A DNA stretch of 61,950 nt from Nemertoderma westbladi (GCA_032718475.1 JAUCBJ010006654.1:1-61950), one strand, 5' to 3'. Counted from the stretch's first letter, positions 1 through 12,289 are shown. Translations and numbers: made by a program. Notes: a model not told the origin generated them from the sequence alone.

Positions 1-1310
1 CTTTTTAATTAAAAGTTGCGTTCTATTTACGTTATGTAACTACAAATTAAAATATATTGGGTGTGATAAGCCAAAGAAGAGAATAACACGAAGGAAACGA
101 TAATATAATATAATATATAATTATAATGTTGGCTTTACTAAGCTAATAATTAGTGTACTATAACTTTATATAGGTAGGTCTACCGGTATGTTATTATCCA
201 CCAGTACTGTATGTAACAGCGTACTGGTAAGTAAATAATACATATCACATTCTCCCCAACTTCAAAAAGCAACCAAAACAAATTATTAATACTGAACAAC
301 AATAATTACATAAGAATTTGTAATATCAAATTTGAAATTTAGTTATTAGAATCGCTTTGAATAAAAGTTATCTGAATAACGGTCTGGTTCCTTTCTATTA
401 CGCGTGGATCGGCGAATGGTTGGTTGTTCCTGGGTATCCCCATTATTCGGTTGTTTTGTCTCTGATTGTGATGGCTCTTCCAATGGAATCACTGTTGCTG
501 GTTGAGATATACCATGGGATTGGATCTTTCACAGGAAGATCCACATGCTCTCGTTCTGAGGATGACTCATGATTTAGTGATTGTTCTATTATGGTTCCTT
601 TAACTCACTGATGGATGGTACTAAGAAACCTGTAGGAGCGAGGTCACTAACAGATACAGTGGATTCACGTCCATTTGGGTATCAAATATGGGCATATGTG
701 GGATTAGACTGGATCAGCTCAACTTCATCAACAAGAGGATCGTACTGTATTTGCTAAGCCGCACAAATCGTCGAAGATACACAGGACCAGGAGTACTCAA
801 CCATTCTGGCAATGATTGACCACTTGATGTTCTCCTTTGAAATTTAAAGAAACGTTCATGAGGTGTCTCGTTTGTCGCCGTGCACAACAATGAGCGAATG
901 GAAATGTGTCGTTTTTGAGCAATTCGCGAACTACTCTAAAAGGCCAGCATTATTTCAAGGTATTGGAGAATGTATAGACTTATGTCCTCTAGTGTCTGTT
1001 TTGGTACAGAGCTACGAAATTAGCCAGCTGTTTCTTTATGCGTAGTCCCATGTTATATTTCGGCCAACGTGATTTTCATTTTACTGGCCTTTGTTTACAT
1101 ATGTAAATGAAGCAATGCGACAAAATCCTTGATTCTGAGATTCTGACTTTGCCCAAAAACCAACAGCGGCCAGAGAAAATCATAGAACGCAAATCTATTA
1201 ACTTTACACTTCCCACTTACAAGTCAAACTTGCTTAACTTTAAAACTCTCAATCCACACTCTTTCCACTTTCCACTTACAAAATCAACTTTGCTTGCTGA
1301 CGTCTGACTG
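1..1310. repeat. Left copy of a 1.31-kb direct repeat
   Basis: The sequence from position 1 recurs from 6631 with an offset of exactly 6630. By eye I find one difference in 1310 columns (A at 684, G at 7314). Similarity stops abruptly after CGTCTGACTG at 1310/7940. The left end may lie outside the window. The repeat contains a decayed Ty3/gypsy pol fragment on the minus strand. The 5.3 kb between the copies has no retrotransposon genes, so this is not a normal pair of LTRs. It is either a recent segmental duplication or an assembly duplicate. Confidence 0.95.
600..960 (-). pseudogene. Ty3/gypsy-type Pol C-terminal remnant, copy 1
   Basis: Read on the minus strand, this stretch encodes pieces typical of the region after the integrase core in invertebrate Ty3/gypsy polyproteins. 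In order they are SIRSLLCTATNETPHERFF, then LPEWLSTPGPVYLRRFVR, then after a frameshift YDPLVDEVELIQSNPTYAH, then GRESTVSVSDLAP. The frameshift comes from about five extra bases near 744-750. This copy also has an in-frame TGA where the other copy has CGA (complement of position 684). No catalytic domain, LTR or upstream pol is present, so it is a dead fragment. The family is recognised from remembered motif wording, not from a search. Confidence 0.75.
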
Positions 1311-1324
1311 ACTGACTGACGTAC

Positions 1325-1423
1325 CGAATCGACAGCGCTGCTCCAAATAGAATCGCCTTTAAGCTCAACTAATCGCTCAACCATGTCGTCCAAACCGTTG
1401 AGACAAACATCAGAATGAACCGG
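1325..1423 (-). CDS. Candidate internal exon 2 of an unidentified host gene
   Basis: On the minus strand an acceptor ending TTTAATTTGCAG at 1424 is followed by 33 open codons (reading PVHSDVCLNGLDDMVERLVE onward) and then a donor G/GTACGTCAGT at 1324. The exon is 99 bp and phase 0 at both ends. It joins in frame to the candidate first exon at 1834-1893 through a 410-bp intron. I do not recognise the protein; the exon is mostly polar and probably helical. The next exon should lie below position 1324, either inside the repeat or beyond the window edge. The call rests on splice signals and open frame only. Confidence 0.5.
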
Positions 1424-1833
1424 CTGCAAATTAAATATATAATGGAAATGTTGGCCGTAATACAGTAATATCCGAATGAACAACGTGGTTCGGACTTGGA
1501 GGAAAACCTCTATATCCGTATATAGAAAACTAAATTAAATAAGACTGTCTGTAGTGTATCGTATCTGTTTGTATATATATTAACCCGAACATATTGTATC
1601 AGTGTGTCAATGGAACTATGTATGTATTCCTTAATAAAGCAAGAGCAATATTATAATATACAATGTATGTATATATTATATATACCGACCGCGACCGGTA
1701 CAAATTACATCAAACGTTGACTAGAATAAAATCCATCACATTGCAGGTACTGAATGAGACAATATCAATAAAAATCGTATACCGGTATATATTTAAATAA
1801 AAACCTTCATATTTTTAGATAAAGTTAACTTAC

Positions 1834-1893
1834 CGGAAGCAGAGTGACGTCATCCCCAGACCAAGGTAAATTGGCGATAGACTCTGTCATCAT
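1834..1893 (-). CDS. Candidate first coding exon of an unidentified host gene
   Basis: The minus strand has two adjacent ATG codons (1893-1888) followed by 18 more codons reading TESIANLPWSGDDVTLLP, ending exactly at a strong donor G/GTAAGTTAAC (intron from 1833). The phase is 0 and matches the acceptor of the exon at 1325-1423. Which of the two ATGs is used cannot be told. A palindromic TGACGTCA falls inside the coding part. Function is unknown. The pair of consistent splice sites makes this more than a chance frame, but transcript evidence would be needed to accept it. Confidence 0.5.
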
Positions 1894-3370
1894 GATTTTC
1901 GAATGAGTTTCGACTTTAAACGACTTCGTAATCCTCAACTCAATAAATTGTCACGTGATATTACAGTATTAATTACGGTAATTTGAGGAAAATAATATAT
2001 AAATACTCTAAATAAATACTCAGTTCCGGTTTGTTAAATGATGGCCTACGAGCCTGGAGTCGGGTAGGCAATAATGAAGACAGTATAACTGCAGCATAAC
2101 TGCAGTAACACAGTAATAATTGTTACTACTGTATTTAAAAACCCCTGGCCAAAATGTTATATTACAGTACTGCAATACGGTATTTAAATTCACAGAAAGA
2201 TAAATTATATGTCAGCAGTCAGTACACAGCTAAAACCAAAAACACAATGAGGAAAATAAAAAGCCCCTACTTAAAAGAGCCAACTACAAAATGGGCGCAA
2301 TCTATCAGCTGATAAGGAAATGATTCAAAATTCCTCGAAAGTTACCTCCCAGCTTGCTCGCTGAGTAGCAGGAATGGGCTTAATCAGAAATCCAACCAGT
2401 TTATATCCAAGAATATTTATACCGCCATGACTCACCCAATCAGATAACTTTGCTCAATTTCAAGGCAATTTTACCTTAATTATGCAAAATGACATTATGA
2501 ATATATTACTTAGCAACATGCGTCGTAGCTCCCAGAAATTTAAAGAATATTAACCTTTTTATTGGGTTTTATAAGGGTTTTAACAGCTAACGAAACATGT
2601 TGCATGTACTAGAAATTGTTTCAATAGCGCCTTGACAGAGCTGGACAGAAAATGATTGGTCGAGTATGAATCATTGAGGTGCGTCACTATCAATGGTTGC
2701 TGAGGAACTAGGGAGTAAACACATTTCAACATTCATTATCCAATGATAGGCGAATGACAGGATTTTCTTTCTTCCCTCACTGTCACAGTAGTGAGTGATG
2801 TCACCAAAGTTATTGCCATGGATAGCCATAAACATTACGTTATAGCGTTCTCATACCGTAATGTATTGGTTGATGGTGGTTGTGGTAACACAACAATGTG
2901 TAATAAATAATAAAATACGAGTGGGTGACGTAATTATTAGTGTATAGCATGCACATGTACAGTACAGGTACACTATCATTTATAGTATTTAGTCCATCAC
3001 TTATTCTATATTCTTGAGATTTTCACCGAGATGTTAATAAAAATGGCGGTAACGTGAATTATATTTTATGATTTCAAATCCACGCTTCTTTCTTTAGCAA
3101 CAGGGATTTTATCCAAAAAAATCCAACTCGTCTTTACGATTATGGTAGCTGTGCAACAACTGTTATGCCTACTGTATATGCAATTGCAATATCTCTATTG
3201 CGTAGCTACCGGTAACAGCAAGGAGTCCTAAACTACAGTATACTATAGTTTCGGATTCCTTTGAACTACGCATACATAAAGAAAGATGTTGTTTTATTAT
3301 TAAATATAAGAAATGGCCTCCAGCGGGCGATAGGGCCTAATTCTTACAATGACTTGATAGTATAAATTTC
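1894..3370. other. Non-coding stretch, no gene seen
   Basis: This is AT-rich DNA upstream of the candidate minus-strand exon, so it would hold that gene's promoter and 5' UTR. I see only short frames, scattered runs and no recognisable protein motif or RNA gene. Confidence 0.5.
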
Positions 3371-3663
3371 GGGTGAGTACAAAACAAAGACCCACGGCCA
3401 AGACCCAATTAAAGTAAACTGCATAATCTTGTACCCGTCCCGTACAAAACTAAGGGTAAAGTCGCGTTATGTCCCAAAGAGCGTTAGGTCTCAAAGAGCG
3501 TTAGGTCTCAAAGAGCGTTAGGTCCCATTGCCATTTAAAGGAGCAGGCTGGTAAAGGAGAGGGTAACAGAGGCGTGTTTGGGGCCGAACCAAAACAATAA
3601 ACGAAAGTTAATACGTGTTTTGTAAAGGTCATTAGTCTTTGGTCTTTGTTTTGTACTCACCCC
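3371..3663 (+). mobile_element. MITE with perfect 22-bp terminal inverted repeats
   Basis: The element begins GGGTGAGTACAAAACAAAGA and ends with the exact reverse complement of its first 22 bases. It is 293 bp long and has no coding capacity. Inside, a 17-18-bp motif (GAGCGTTAGGTCTCAAA) is repeated about three times. Flanks are only loosely similar (ATAAATTTC left, ATAAATCTA right), perhaps an eroded target duplication. Related copies lie at 14103-14300, 45210-45240 (clipped), 50545-50740 (reversed) and 54134-54380. It is a non-autonomous DNA transposon; the superfamily is not assignable from here. Confidence 0.85.
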
Positions 3664-6630
3664 ATAAATCTAAGCGGTTTTTCAACGAAATTTAGACATT
3701 GTTACATATTTGGAATCCATGCAAGGTACGATTTGCAATTATGTAAAATACGGGTACCGGTACATCACGATAATGTGAAGAATGGCAGCGATACGAACAG
3801 ACTACCGGTAAGGGTAATTAAATAGAATCAGTGTTTTTACATTTTCTAAAAAGAAAAACCGTGTGTAGGCTTACAGTATGTTAGTTTTCAGTAGGCTCAG
3901 ACCAGAGCTTAATACTGTACAGTAGGTCTACTGTAATTTACGGTCCGTACACGCAGCGTTCTCGTCCCAACTCTTGAACTCTACAGTCTACAACAATATT
4001 TAATCTACCGGTACAGTATAAATAAGCAATAAAGCACATATTTTCCAACCGGTAGGGCTACTGTAGCTACGGTACTGCAACATACTGTACAAAGGGCCTA
4101 CAGCCAGACATGCCTGACATACCGTAGTGTAGTCATACGGTAGGCCTACATGTAGGCCTACCGGATGTGGTAGCCATACAGCCATATTCTCACTGGTTGT
4201 GGTAGAGTAGTCTATGGCCTATGCTACTGCTACAGCTACCGGTACCGTAGTAGAATATAGGAGCAATAACAACAAGATCTGTCGAAAATGGGTCGATGGT
4301 TTTTATGGTGGCACTCTCTGACTCTCGTTTTGTTAATTTTATTCAGACCTTATCTGATACGGTACCGGTACTGATATTTCTGATGTAGGCCTATTACCGA
4401 TACGACTACGGGTGACGGGCACGGCAAGTTAGGGAGTTGGTTTGGTATGGGTAAAAATAACTACCGGTTAGTAAGGCCCACTACAACTGTACTGTTGTCT
4501 CGTTATTTGCTGTAAGCCTATACCGGTACGGTATTCGTGTTTACTACGCTAAAACCGAAACTAATTGATCATTACCTACCGTACCGGTAACAGTTATCCT
4601 TACACGGTAGCCTACCAACCATCATCCTGTGTATGAGGGGTACCACCAACAATAGTGTGGTTCATCTCAATATAACAACAATAGCCGCCTAATATGATCA
4701 AGGCCTTGATAATCAGTACAATATACTAACCCAAGCATGTGTGAATTCACTTTCGATAGAATAATAAATGCATTTCTGTCTGGAATTAGTAGACACTGCA
4801 TTGTAGTATATATGTGGATCTCTGGTGAGCCGAGACTAATTTATTATTAAGTTCAGACACCTTGGTCTCAGGAGGGGGGTGATGTTGAACGACGCATTGT
4901 CTCAATGTCTAAAAATATCGCTGCCCAGTTTGCTGTCAATTACAGGTAACACTATTTACTTGTACCACAGTACACGGGCGTTTAGCATGGGGCGACCCAC
5001 GTAGATGACTTCCCTTAATATTTCTACAAAACTTAATGAGATTGTATGAAATTTACCTAATTAACATTACATTAAAGTTACCTAATTGTTTTAATCAGTT
5101 ATATAAATAATATTAAAATAAATATTAACCCTATACTGTATATAAGGTAAAAATTATCCTTCCCCAGTAACACAGGGTATTTTTATATTCCAAAATGATA
5201 TAAAAAAAAGAGATAAAAAAGTAACATTAATCTGAGGATCACTTGTTACAATCACAATTTGTGGTTTGATGTACTGAATGTTGAAGTCATTGATGAAATC
5301 TCCAGGTTATTAAGTGTGGCGGGGTTAAAAGCTACGTCTACACCTACGCCTAAACAACTACACCTACAACTCGATCGGCCCTTATATTCCAAAACCGTGT
5401 ATATAGATTTTTTACGAAAAGGACATATTGATATATTTGGAATCAAAATTTCAAAAAACATCTTTCCATCCCGAAGCTTGAAAAACCAAGAGCACCCCCT
5501 CTATCTGGGGATAGACGGTTTTGGACCTAAAGTAATTCTAGCTGAAATCTTTCCCAGATAGACGCTTTTGAATACAAATGCAATGCATTGTTAAACAAAT
5601 GTTCATTGATATGATATCTCAGTTAATAAGTCATTTAGGCTGGATAATTAATTTACGATTGAATCAAACAACCACCGGTTACCTATAGTTACTGTAGTTA
5701 TTCCAAATTAAGCTGCACCCAATGTTTGTTGTAATCTTTCTGTTTACATGACAGACATAACAAACATGAGCGTTATGTTACAATAGTTTACCTGTAAGGT
5801 TGTGGTTGATTTTGTCATCTGTAAGCAGTTCATCGGTCAGAAAGACATAGTAAGGTCGACAGATCGACACGTGATTCTTTATATTTTATATAAAACAGCA
5901 GTAATATTTATTTATCTTTAGTACAGGTAAATACATAATATCAGCCATTGGCAAAACTATAATATTCTACAGAGGAAGGCTATAAACCACCTAATATACC
6001 AGATATACTGTAGTAGATGGTTATGGAGAATAAAAAATAAGTTAGCTGCATTTATGCAAAAAAGATGCATATTTGAGGCTCATATGTATTGACCAATACC
6101 TACTGTACTATGTTTGTGTACTGTTGGCGTACTATGAAATTCTAACATACTGTATTTCCCTTTATTTTCACGCCTTTATTTTCTCGCCTCAAGTTCAGGT
6201 AGATTCTCCACGTATTCGTTTTCCCTATATTGATTATTAATGTGGAAACTTCCCGAATTTATCTCGCTACTATTTTAAAATGAATAGGCCTAACCTAAAA
6301 AAAACCAGAATGGTTTTTGGCCATTTAGGCCCCGTACTCAAAATGACAAAAATCGAGATCAACTGTTTTGGAATATAAGGGCCGTACTGTACATACTTGT
6401 AGGCAGGTTAGTAAAAAAGCAGGTTACAGAGTTACGAATATTGTATAAAACCCATTTTAATTGAGAATAACAGATTGAAAATAAGCATTCCGGCTTTACG
6501 GTAGATGTTTGTGTACCCCCATTAAAACTCAATGCCGGATTACTGGGTCATTGATGCAGAATACCTGCCACCTCCAAGCAGCAAAAATACTGTGCCACAT
6601 GTGGGATTCCAGGATGAAGGTCGACTGGGA
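3664..6630. other. Non-coding stretch rich in TACCGGTA palindromes
   Basis: I find no gene I can support. Between about 3750 and 4620 there are roughly ten occurrences of ACCGGT-centred motifs, many as TACCGGTA or GTACCGGTAC. A 100-codon frame at 5259-5561 resembles no family I know and has no splice or start context that I trust. Position 6630 is the junction with the second copy of the 1.31-kb repeat. Confidence 0.5.
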
Positions 6631-7940
6631 CTTTTTAATTAAAAGTTGCGTTCTATTTACGTTATGTAACTACAAATTAAAATATATTGGGTGTGATAAG
6701 CCAAAGAAGAGAATAACACGAAGGAAACGATAATATAATATAATATATAATTATAATGTTGGCTTTACTAAGCTAATAATTAGTGTACTATAACTTTATA
6801 TAGGTAGGTCTACCGGTATGTTATTATCCACCAGTACTGTATGTAACAGCGTACTGGTAAGTAAATAATACATATCACATTCTCCCCAACTTCAAAAAGC
6901 AACCAAAACAAATTATTAATACTGAACAACAATAATTACATAAGAATTTGTAATATCAAATTTGAAATTTAGTTATTAGAATCGCTTTGAATAAAAGTTA
7001 TCTGAATAACGGTCTGGTTCCTTTCTATTACGCGTGGATCGGCGAATGGTTGGTTGTTCCTGGGTATCCCCATTATTCGGTTGTTTTGTCTCTGATTGTG
7101 ATGGCTCTTCCAATGGAATCACTGTTGCTGGTTGAGATATACCATGGGATTGGATCTTTCACAGGAAGATCCACATGCTCTCGTTCTGAGGATGACTCAT
7201 GATTTAGTGATTGTTCTATTATGGTTCCTTTAACTCACTGATGGATGGTACTAAGAAACCTGTAGGAGCGAGGTCACTAACAGATACAGTGGATTCACGT
7301 CCATTTGGGTATCGAATATGGGCATATGTGGGATTAGACTGGATCAGCTCAACTTCATCAACAAGAGGATCGTACTGTATTTGCTAAGCCGCACAAATCG
7401 TCGAAGATACACAGGACCAGGAGTACTCAACCATTCTGGCAATGATTGACCACTTGATGTTCTCCTTTGAAATTTAAAGAAACGTTCATGAGGTGTCTCG
7501 TTTGTCGCCGTGCACAACAATGAGCGAATGGAAATGTGTCGTTTTTGAGCAATTCGCGAACTACTCTAAAAGGCCAGCATTATTTCAAGGTATTGGAGAA
7601 TGTATAGACTTATGTCCTCTAGTGTCTGTTTTGGTACAGAGCTACGAAATTAGCCAGCTGTTTCTTTATGCGTAGTCCCATGTTATATTTCGGCCAACGT
7701 GATTTTCATTTTACTGGCCTTTGTTTACATATGTAAATGAAGCAATGCGACAAAATCCTTGATTCTGAGATTCTGACTTTGCCCAAAAACCAACAGCGGC
7801 CAGAGAAAATCATAGAACGCAAATCTATTAACTTTACACTTCCCACTTACAAGTCAAACTTGCTTAACTTTAAAACTCTCAATCCACACTCTTTCCACTT
7901 TCCACTTACAAAATCAACTTTGCTTGCTGACGTCTGACTG
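6631..7940. repeat. Right copy of the 1.31-kb direct repeat
   Basis: Near-identical to 1-1310. Its single observed difference (G at 7314) restores an arginine codon in the embedded pol remnant, so this copy keeps the ancestral base. The right boundary is sharp: after position 7940 the sequence becomes the start of a different dispersed repeat. Confidence 0.95.
7230..7590 (-). pseudogene. Ty3/gypsy-type Pol C-terminal remnant, copy 2
   Basis: Same fragment as at 600-960, with the same frameshift. Here the codon at the variable site is CGA, giving the conserved RYPNGRES wording instead of a stop. Because the frameshift is shared, the pol fragment was already dead before the 1.31-kb segment was duplicated. 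Confidence 0.75.
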
Positions 7941-8994
7941 CTGACACTGCCGGCACCGCATACCTTATACTGTTTTGTATACTGTGGGGCGAGCCACGAA
8001 GTGAGTGAGCCTTAGCGTAGTGGTACCATTAATCAACCTGTCGTTCTGTCGTTCTGTCGTTCTGTCGTGTTCAATTTTAAACGTTAATAACTCGGCCAAT
8101 CTTTGATGAAATCTATCCAAACTTGGTACACATGTTGTTTGGCAAAAGTTTAGAAATTTTCCAAGTAGAATTTCCGTGTGGCCTTCGAGAAGCTAAGATA
8201 ATAGCAGTTAATTAGTTAATTAAGTTGATTGCGGTGAAAACGCCATTTTCAACCTGCCTTTTAAAGGAAATTAATTGTTTTACAGTATAAGATTTAAATA
8301 ATTATACTTAAAAATTATACAGATATAATCCCCATACGCCATTCTATTATAGTTTTTAATTAGTTTAAGTGATTTGCTTTAATAAATGTGTCTTTAATTG
8401 ATCTAAACGTAATTAAACCGCACAATTATTGAGTACAAATTTAATCCTTCCCATTATTGGTCAAGTCTCTGCTGGTGTGGAGCTAGCTGCTGGGAGTTGT
8501 GGCTGTAGACTAACCTGAGAGGAATTGTAATAGAGGCAACCAGTATTGCTATTCCAGCCCAATCACTGAATTGTGTTTATTATAGGCTGGACGGGCCGCA
8601 TAACCGTTCGACTATTACTACTATTGCTATCTCAGTTAAATGACAGATATAATAACATAAATACAATCCATGGCATGGCTGTTGTAGGCTTCTGAAATAG
8701 TTTATTCCACAATGTATATGTCTGGTTATTTTTTAATTGAATTTTTGCAAAGTAGTAAAATTAATGTTCTTAAAAATAATATTATTATTTTATATGTAAC
8801 CTAGGAAATTAGCTACATTTTTTCGCTGCAGCTTTAAGAGTGTACATTGATTTAATATTATTTCAATACCCATATTACTACATCGGCATAAGATGCGTTG
8901 GCGTTGTATCACACATCTCCACATATCACACATCTCCACATAGATGTATCAACAGTTACTCGCACAGTTTCGAAACTTCGCATAGTTATAACTG

Positions 8995-9293
8995 TATAAA
9001 GATCGTCAGTCTGCGTTTAGGAAAAATATTTTATGACAAAACAGGACAAGCGACGAGCGCAACGAGGCATATAATGAAGACGAGTACTGCGTTGACTAAA
9101 TTATTATATAAACCACCTGGCTTCACATATTGATCGCATCCCTAGTTATTATTATTATAAAGATCGTCCTAGCTTGCGTTTAAGAAATATATTTAAATAC
9201 AAAACAGGACGAACGCAAAGAGGCTTATAATGAAAACGAGTACTGCGTTTATTATATTCCTATAAACCACCTGGCTTTGCATATTTAACGTGC
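8995..9293. repeat. Imperfect ~135-bp tandem duplication
   Basis: Two diverged copies, about 8995-9130 and 9158-9293, both run from ATAAAGATCGTC through AAAACAGGAC, GAGTACTGCGTT and ATAAACCACCTGGCTT. They do not share an open frame, so I treat them as non-coding. Confidence 0.65.
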
Positions 9294-9367
9294 GATTGGA
9301 AATAAGTTCGTGCTACCCTTCCGTGGGTGGTAGATGTCGCGGTTATGTATTGGTGGTTGGGAAGGGT

Positions 9368-9386
9368 GGGGGGGGGGGGGGGGGGG
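9368..9386 (+). repeat. Run of 19 G
   Basis: A single uninterrupted G run. Its length is likely to be unreliable in sequencing and it could form a G-quadruplex. Confidence 0.9.
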
Positions 9387-9564
9387 AGATTAAAAGGGGT
9401 GAACACGTACTGTCCACCTTTCTTTGATTGATTGGTGGTGTGGGTAAATTTCTCAAAACCTGATTTTGTGATACAGTCGCTGCATTTTAATTTGTATATA
9501 ATAACTAGGCCTCGTGCTGCGCGAAGTCCCCACGAACGTGTTATTATATACTGTGTTTGTAACT

Positions 9565-10100
9565 CATTTAATTGATGCTTATATTTGGAGAATACTTATT
9601 ATGAATAATCGATAATTCCCCTGACTTTCTTGATTATTGAGGTAAGCAGCAGGGAATATCAGTAACCATTTATTGGCTCAAATTACAGTGGCCTGTATGA
9701 ATTCATGCTATTTCATAACCCCAACATACGTGAGCTAAATGTATCCTTATATGTGAGTAAAATTGGTGACAGTCGGCAAATTAGCGTATTTCAGCACTAT
9801 TGTCAGTTACGTGAGTGTGAACGATTAATAATACATTCCTAAAGAATGTAAACATTTGCGTTATTTCATGACCATCCATTGTAATTAGTATAAGACATAA
9901 CTCTGTGTGGTATTTAAAGCGCAGCATCTAGAGAGGAACTGCTGGTATTTCCCTGAAAATAAACATAGTTTTTGGAGATTATATAGTAGAGATCAATCGA
10001 ATAATACAAAGTAGCCTACCCTACTCTCGGCTATAGAATTCAGTCTCCCACACATGGTGGGTCATACGCCACGCTAGACTGACTTCGGCTGTGGTCATAT
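9565..10100 (+). mobile_element. Truncated BEL/Pao LTR fragment
   Basis: This segment aligns with the middle and 3' part of the LTRs at 17440, 30482, 43193 and 47095: TATATTTGGAGAATAC, then the donor-like GAGGTAAG, then TGCTATTTCATAA, and finally TCAGTCTCCCACAC and GACTTCGGCT. Both LTR ends are missing. No internal region adjoins it, so it is an old, decayed relic of the same family. Confidence 0.75.
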
Positions 10101-10656
10101 TTTGTATGGGCTGTCAGACATCATAAGCTCGCTTACTTTCGTTGCCCCACATATATCAAATAAATTATTTTAATTTCCACGTTTTTGCAAATTTAGAACA
10201 TTTGTATGTGGATATGTGTGAATTTGTGAATTTCAGAATTTGATTTACTGATTGGCAAGTGTGGTGCGAATTTTATGCAAGCGCAGCTCGAATTTTTGTC
10301 GGGCGCCTGGGCGCGGTGCGAATTTATAACTTTGTATGGCTGTATGTCTCGAATCCGACAAGTATTCCAACCAGGCCTGTTCCGTGTGTTCTGTACCGTA
10401 ATATACCGGTAATCCTACCGTACCTTGTACCTACCACCATCTGACCACGGCTGAATGTTGTGCGCTAGATGCCACACTTTGTTACCTCATAACTCCCTAT
10501 TCTGTAGTTTGTGTGCTGGGAACCCTGTAAAGAACCCAAGTGAATTGCTATCATAATTCATTATTCATATATAATTATATTCATAATAATAAATTATATC
10601 TTATTCAATAACTGAATAACTTAACAACTACGGTATATCTGGAGATTTGCTATTAT
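10101..10656. other. Non-coding stretch, nothing recognised
   Basis: AT-rich sequence between an LTR relic and a LINE fragment. A few ACCGGT motifs occur near 10400. No gene or repeat boundary is evident. Confidence 0.5.
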
Positions 10657-12289
10657 TTGAGTCGGGACTCTTTCTGCGCCTTATATAGGTCATTTCGGCA
10701 CTTCTGAATTTTGTTGTCAGTCCAGGGGGCCCTTTTCCTGTTTCGAGGGTATACAGGAACTATTTCTACAGCTGCTAACTTAACTGCTTCTGTGAAGGCA
10801 GTATAGCCCTCGCAGTGATCTGCCGCCTCAGAGGCAAGAACCTCATACCTGTAATGTATCTCATATCCTCATACCTTCTTTATACCTCATACCTGGATCT
10901 GAAACTGGCCTGTTGCAACAGAGAGGACCAGTCATGACGTGGCAAGGCAGATTTCGTTGTTCTGCTAGCACGCAGACTAACACACATGCGTTCTGCGAGC
11001 ATGCAGACTAATTGGCCACAATAAGGCGGTGATCACTGGAGAAAGGTTGAAGTGTAAATGCATTACAGTCTTGTAAAGAGCTCCTGTAGTTCCTATACGA
11101 AACAGAATATGGGCTTGTGACCACTGGGTCCACTATGAGTCCATAGCTTTCCAGTTCGCCTCTTGAACTGGGTTCCAGCCGAATCAATCCATTTCCAGAG
11201 ATTAAATCCTGAAGATGGACGAAATTTCGGTTAACACTAATCGCTATAGACCCTGGGCGATGCAGGTGATTGACGCAGACTTGCATTAAAGTCTCACAGG
11301 AATGTTAAGAATGCGTGCTGATCCACTCCATCAGTAGCTGCTTGTAGATTGTGGTAGAAATTTTCCACCTCCTCTACAGGGGCAACACTAGTTGGAGAGT
11401 AGCACACAATCAGAACCACCCTAGGAAACTTCTTAGCCAGTCTTCCAGAACATGAGAAGTGGCAACGGATGATGCGGTTAGTGATTTGGTCTATTTTTTC
11501 CAATGCTGCATGTGCAGTTGGATTTATAAATAGACCAATTCCACCATTGCCACTATCATCCGCTGATGCGAGGGCGAGTCGCCAACCGCCCCCATGTCCT
11601 TAATCAGAATCTCAACAGTCTGTCCAGTCTGCATTCGGTGCTCTTGAATCTCAACAGTCTGTCCAGTCTGCATTCGGTGCTCTTGAATACCCACTGCGCT
11701 AAGAGAAAGCTTAATCTGCCAAGGCAGTTAGCTCACCTTGTCGTATTGGGGACCCGAGTGTTAGGGTGTTTACTGAGGCTAGTCTAGTGACTTGCATCAG
11801 ATTCACCAATGGTTTGGTTAGTCGGGGTGAGATGTGAGAGTAGCCTCAACTCCAGAATCCCTCTCCCGCTCACAATCTGGCCTCACTGGTTACCCAGGGT
11901 TTGGGCCAGAAAGGTCATCAGGAAAGCCGCTATCTCTCTCACCAGTAGAGGGTGAGTATTGTGTCCCGTAATTCCACTGGCCTCTAGTGGCCGGACCTCC
12001 GCTTTACTAATGTAATCCATAGTGGGAGTTGGAGGGTGCTTTTTTGCCGAGTCAGCTCTCGGGGCAAATACCACACCCTGGTTTGCCATTCCACAGGGTG
12101 GGTGTCGTAGTGGAGTTTAGATATGAGGCCCATCACCCATATACCTACACTAACGCACCCACCATTGGCTGTGCACCTCACCTCCTGGTCAATGCCCTGT
12201 ACCCCTGCAACCAGATGCAGGTCCAGGCCGTATACCCCTGCAGCCAAGTATATGGGTCCTTAATCCAGAACCAAGGGCGTCCCTATCCG
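10657..12289 (-). pseudogene. Inverted 5' part of an RTE-like LINE, endonuclease region
   Basis: On the minus strand this runs from a leader (about 12289 down to 11600) through a broken apurinic-like endonuclease domain (11503-11008) to the segment that precedes the reverse transcriptase (10842-10657). Recognisable endonuclease pieces are CYSPTSVAPVEEVENFYHN and, near its end, SSDHRLIVAN, the usual SDH signature of this fold. The last piece matches 50216-50395 of the better LINE copy almost word for word. Frameshifts, stops and a gap near 10850-11000 make it non-functional. The 3' end of the same LINE follows in the opposite orientation, so the insertion has an inverted 5' part. Confidence 0.75.
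11608..11685. repeat. Two perfect 39-bp tandem copies
   Basis: The unit starts AATCTCAACAGTCTGTCC and ends GGTGCTCTTG, repeated twice without a mismatch that I can see. It lies in the presumed LINE leader. Confidence 0.9.

Larger units (their letters stand above)
7984..9540. repeat. Dispersed repeat bounded by GTGGGGCGAGCC and ACGAACGTG
   Basis: The stretch starts GTGGGGCGAGCCACGAAGTG and ends CCTCGTGCTGCGCGAAGTCC followed by CCACGAACGTG. The same two ends, 401 bp apart, bound 16054-16454, so this looks like a mobile or amplified unit with variable interior. Both copies contain the wording TAATAACTCGGCCAAT or similar followed by TTGATGAAAT. Inside this copy are four TTCTGTCG octamers (8039-8070), an imperfect ~135-bp tandem duplication and a G run. 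No protein is visible. Confidence 0.55.

Noticed and set aside
5259-5561. 100-codon plus-strand frame
   Set aside because: No recognisable motif, ordinary composition for AT-rich DNA and no splice or start context; a chance frame is likely.
1-7940. A pair of LTRs flanking a 5.3-kb element
   Set aside because: The repeat itself contains pol coding sequence, the interior has no retroelement genes, and I see no TG...CA ends.
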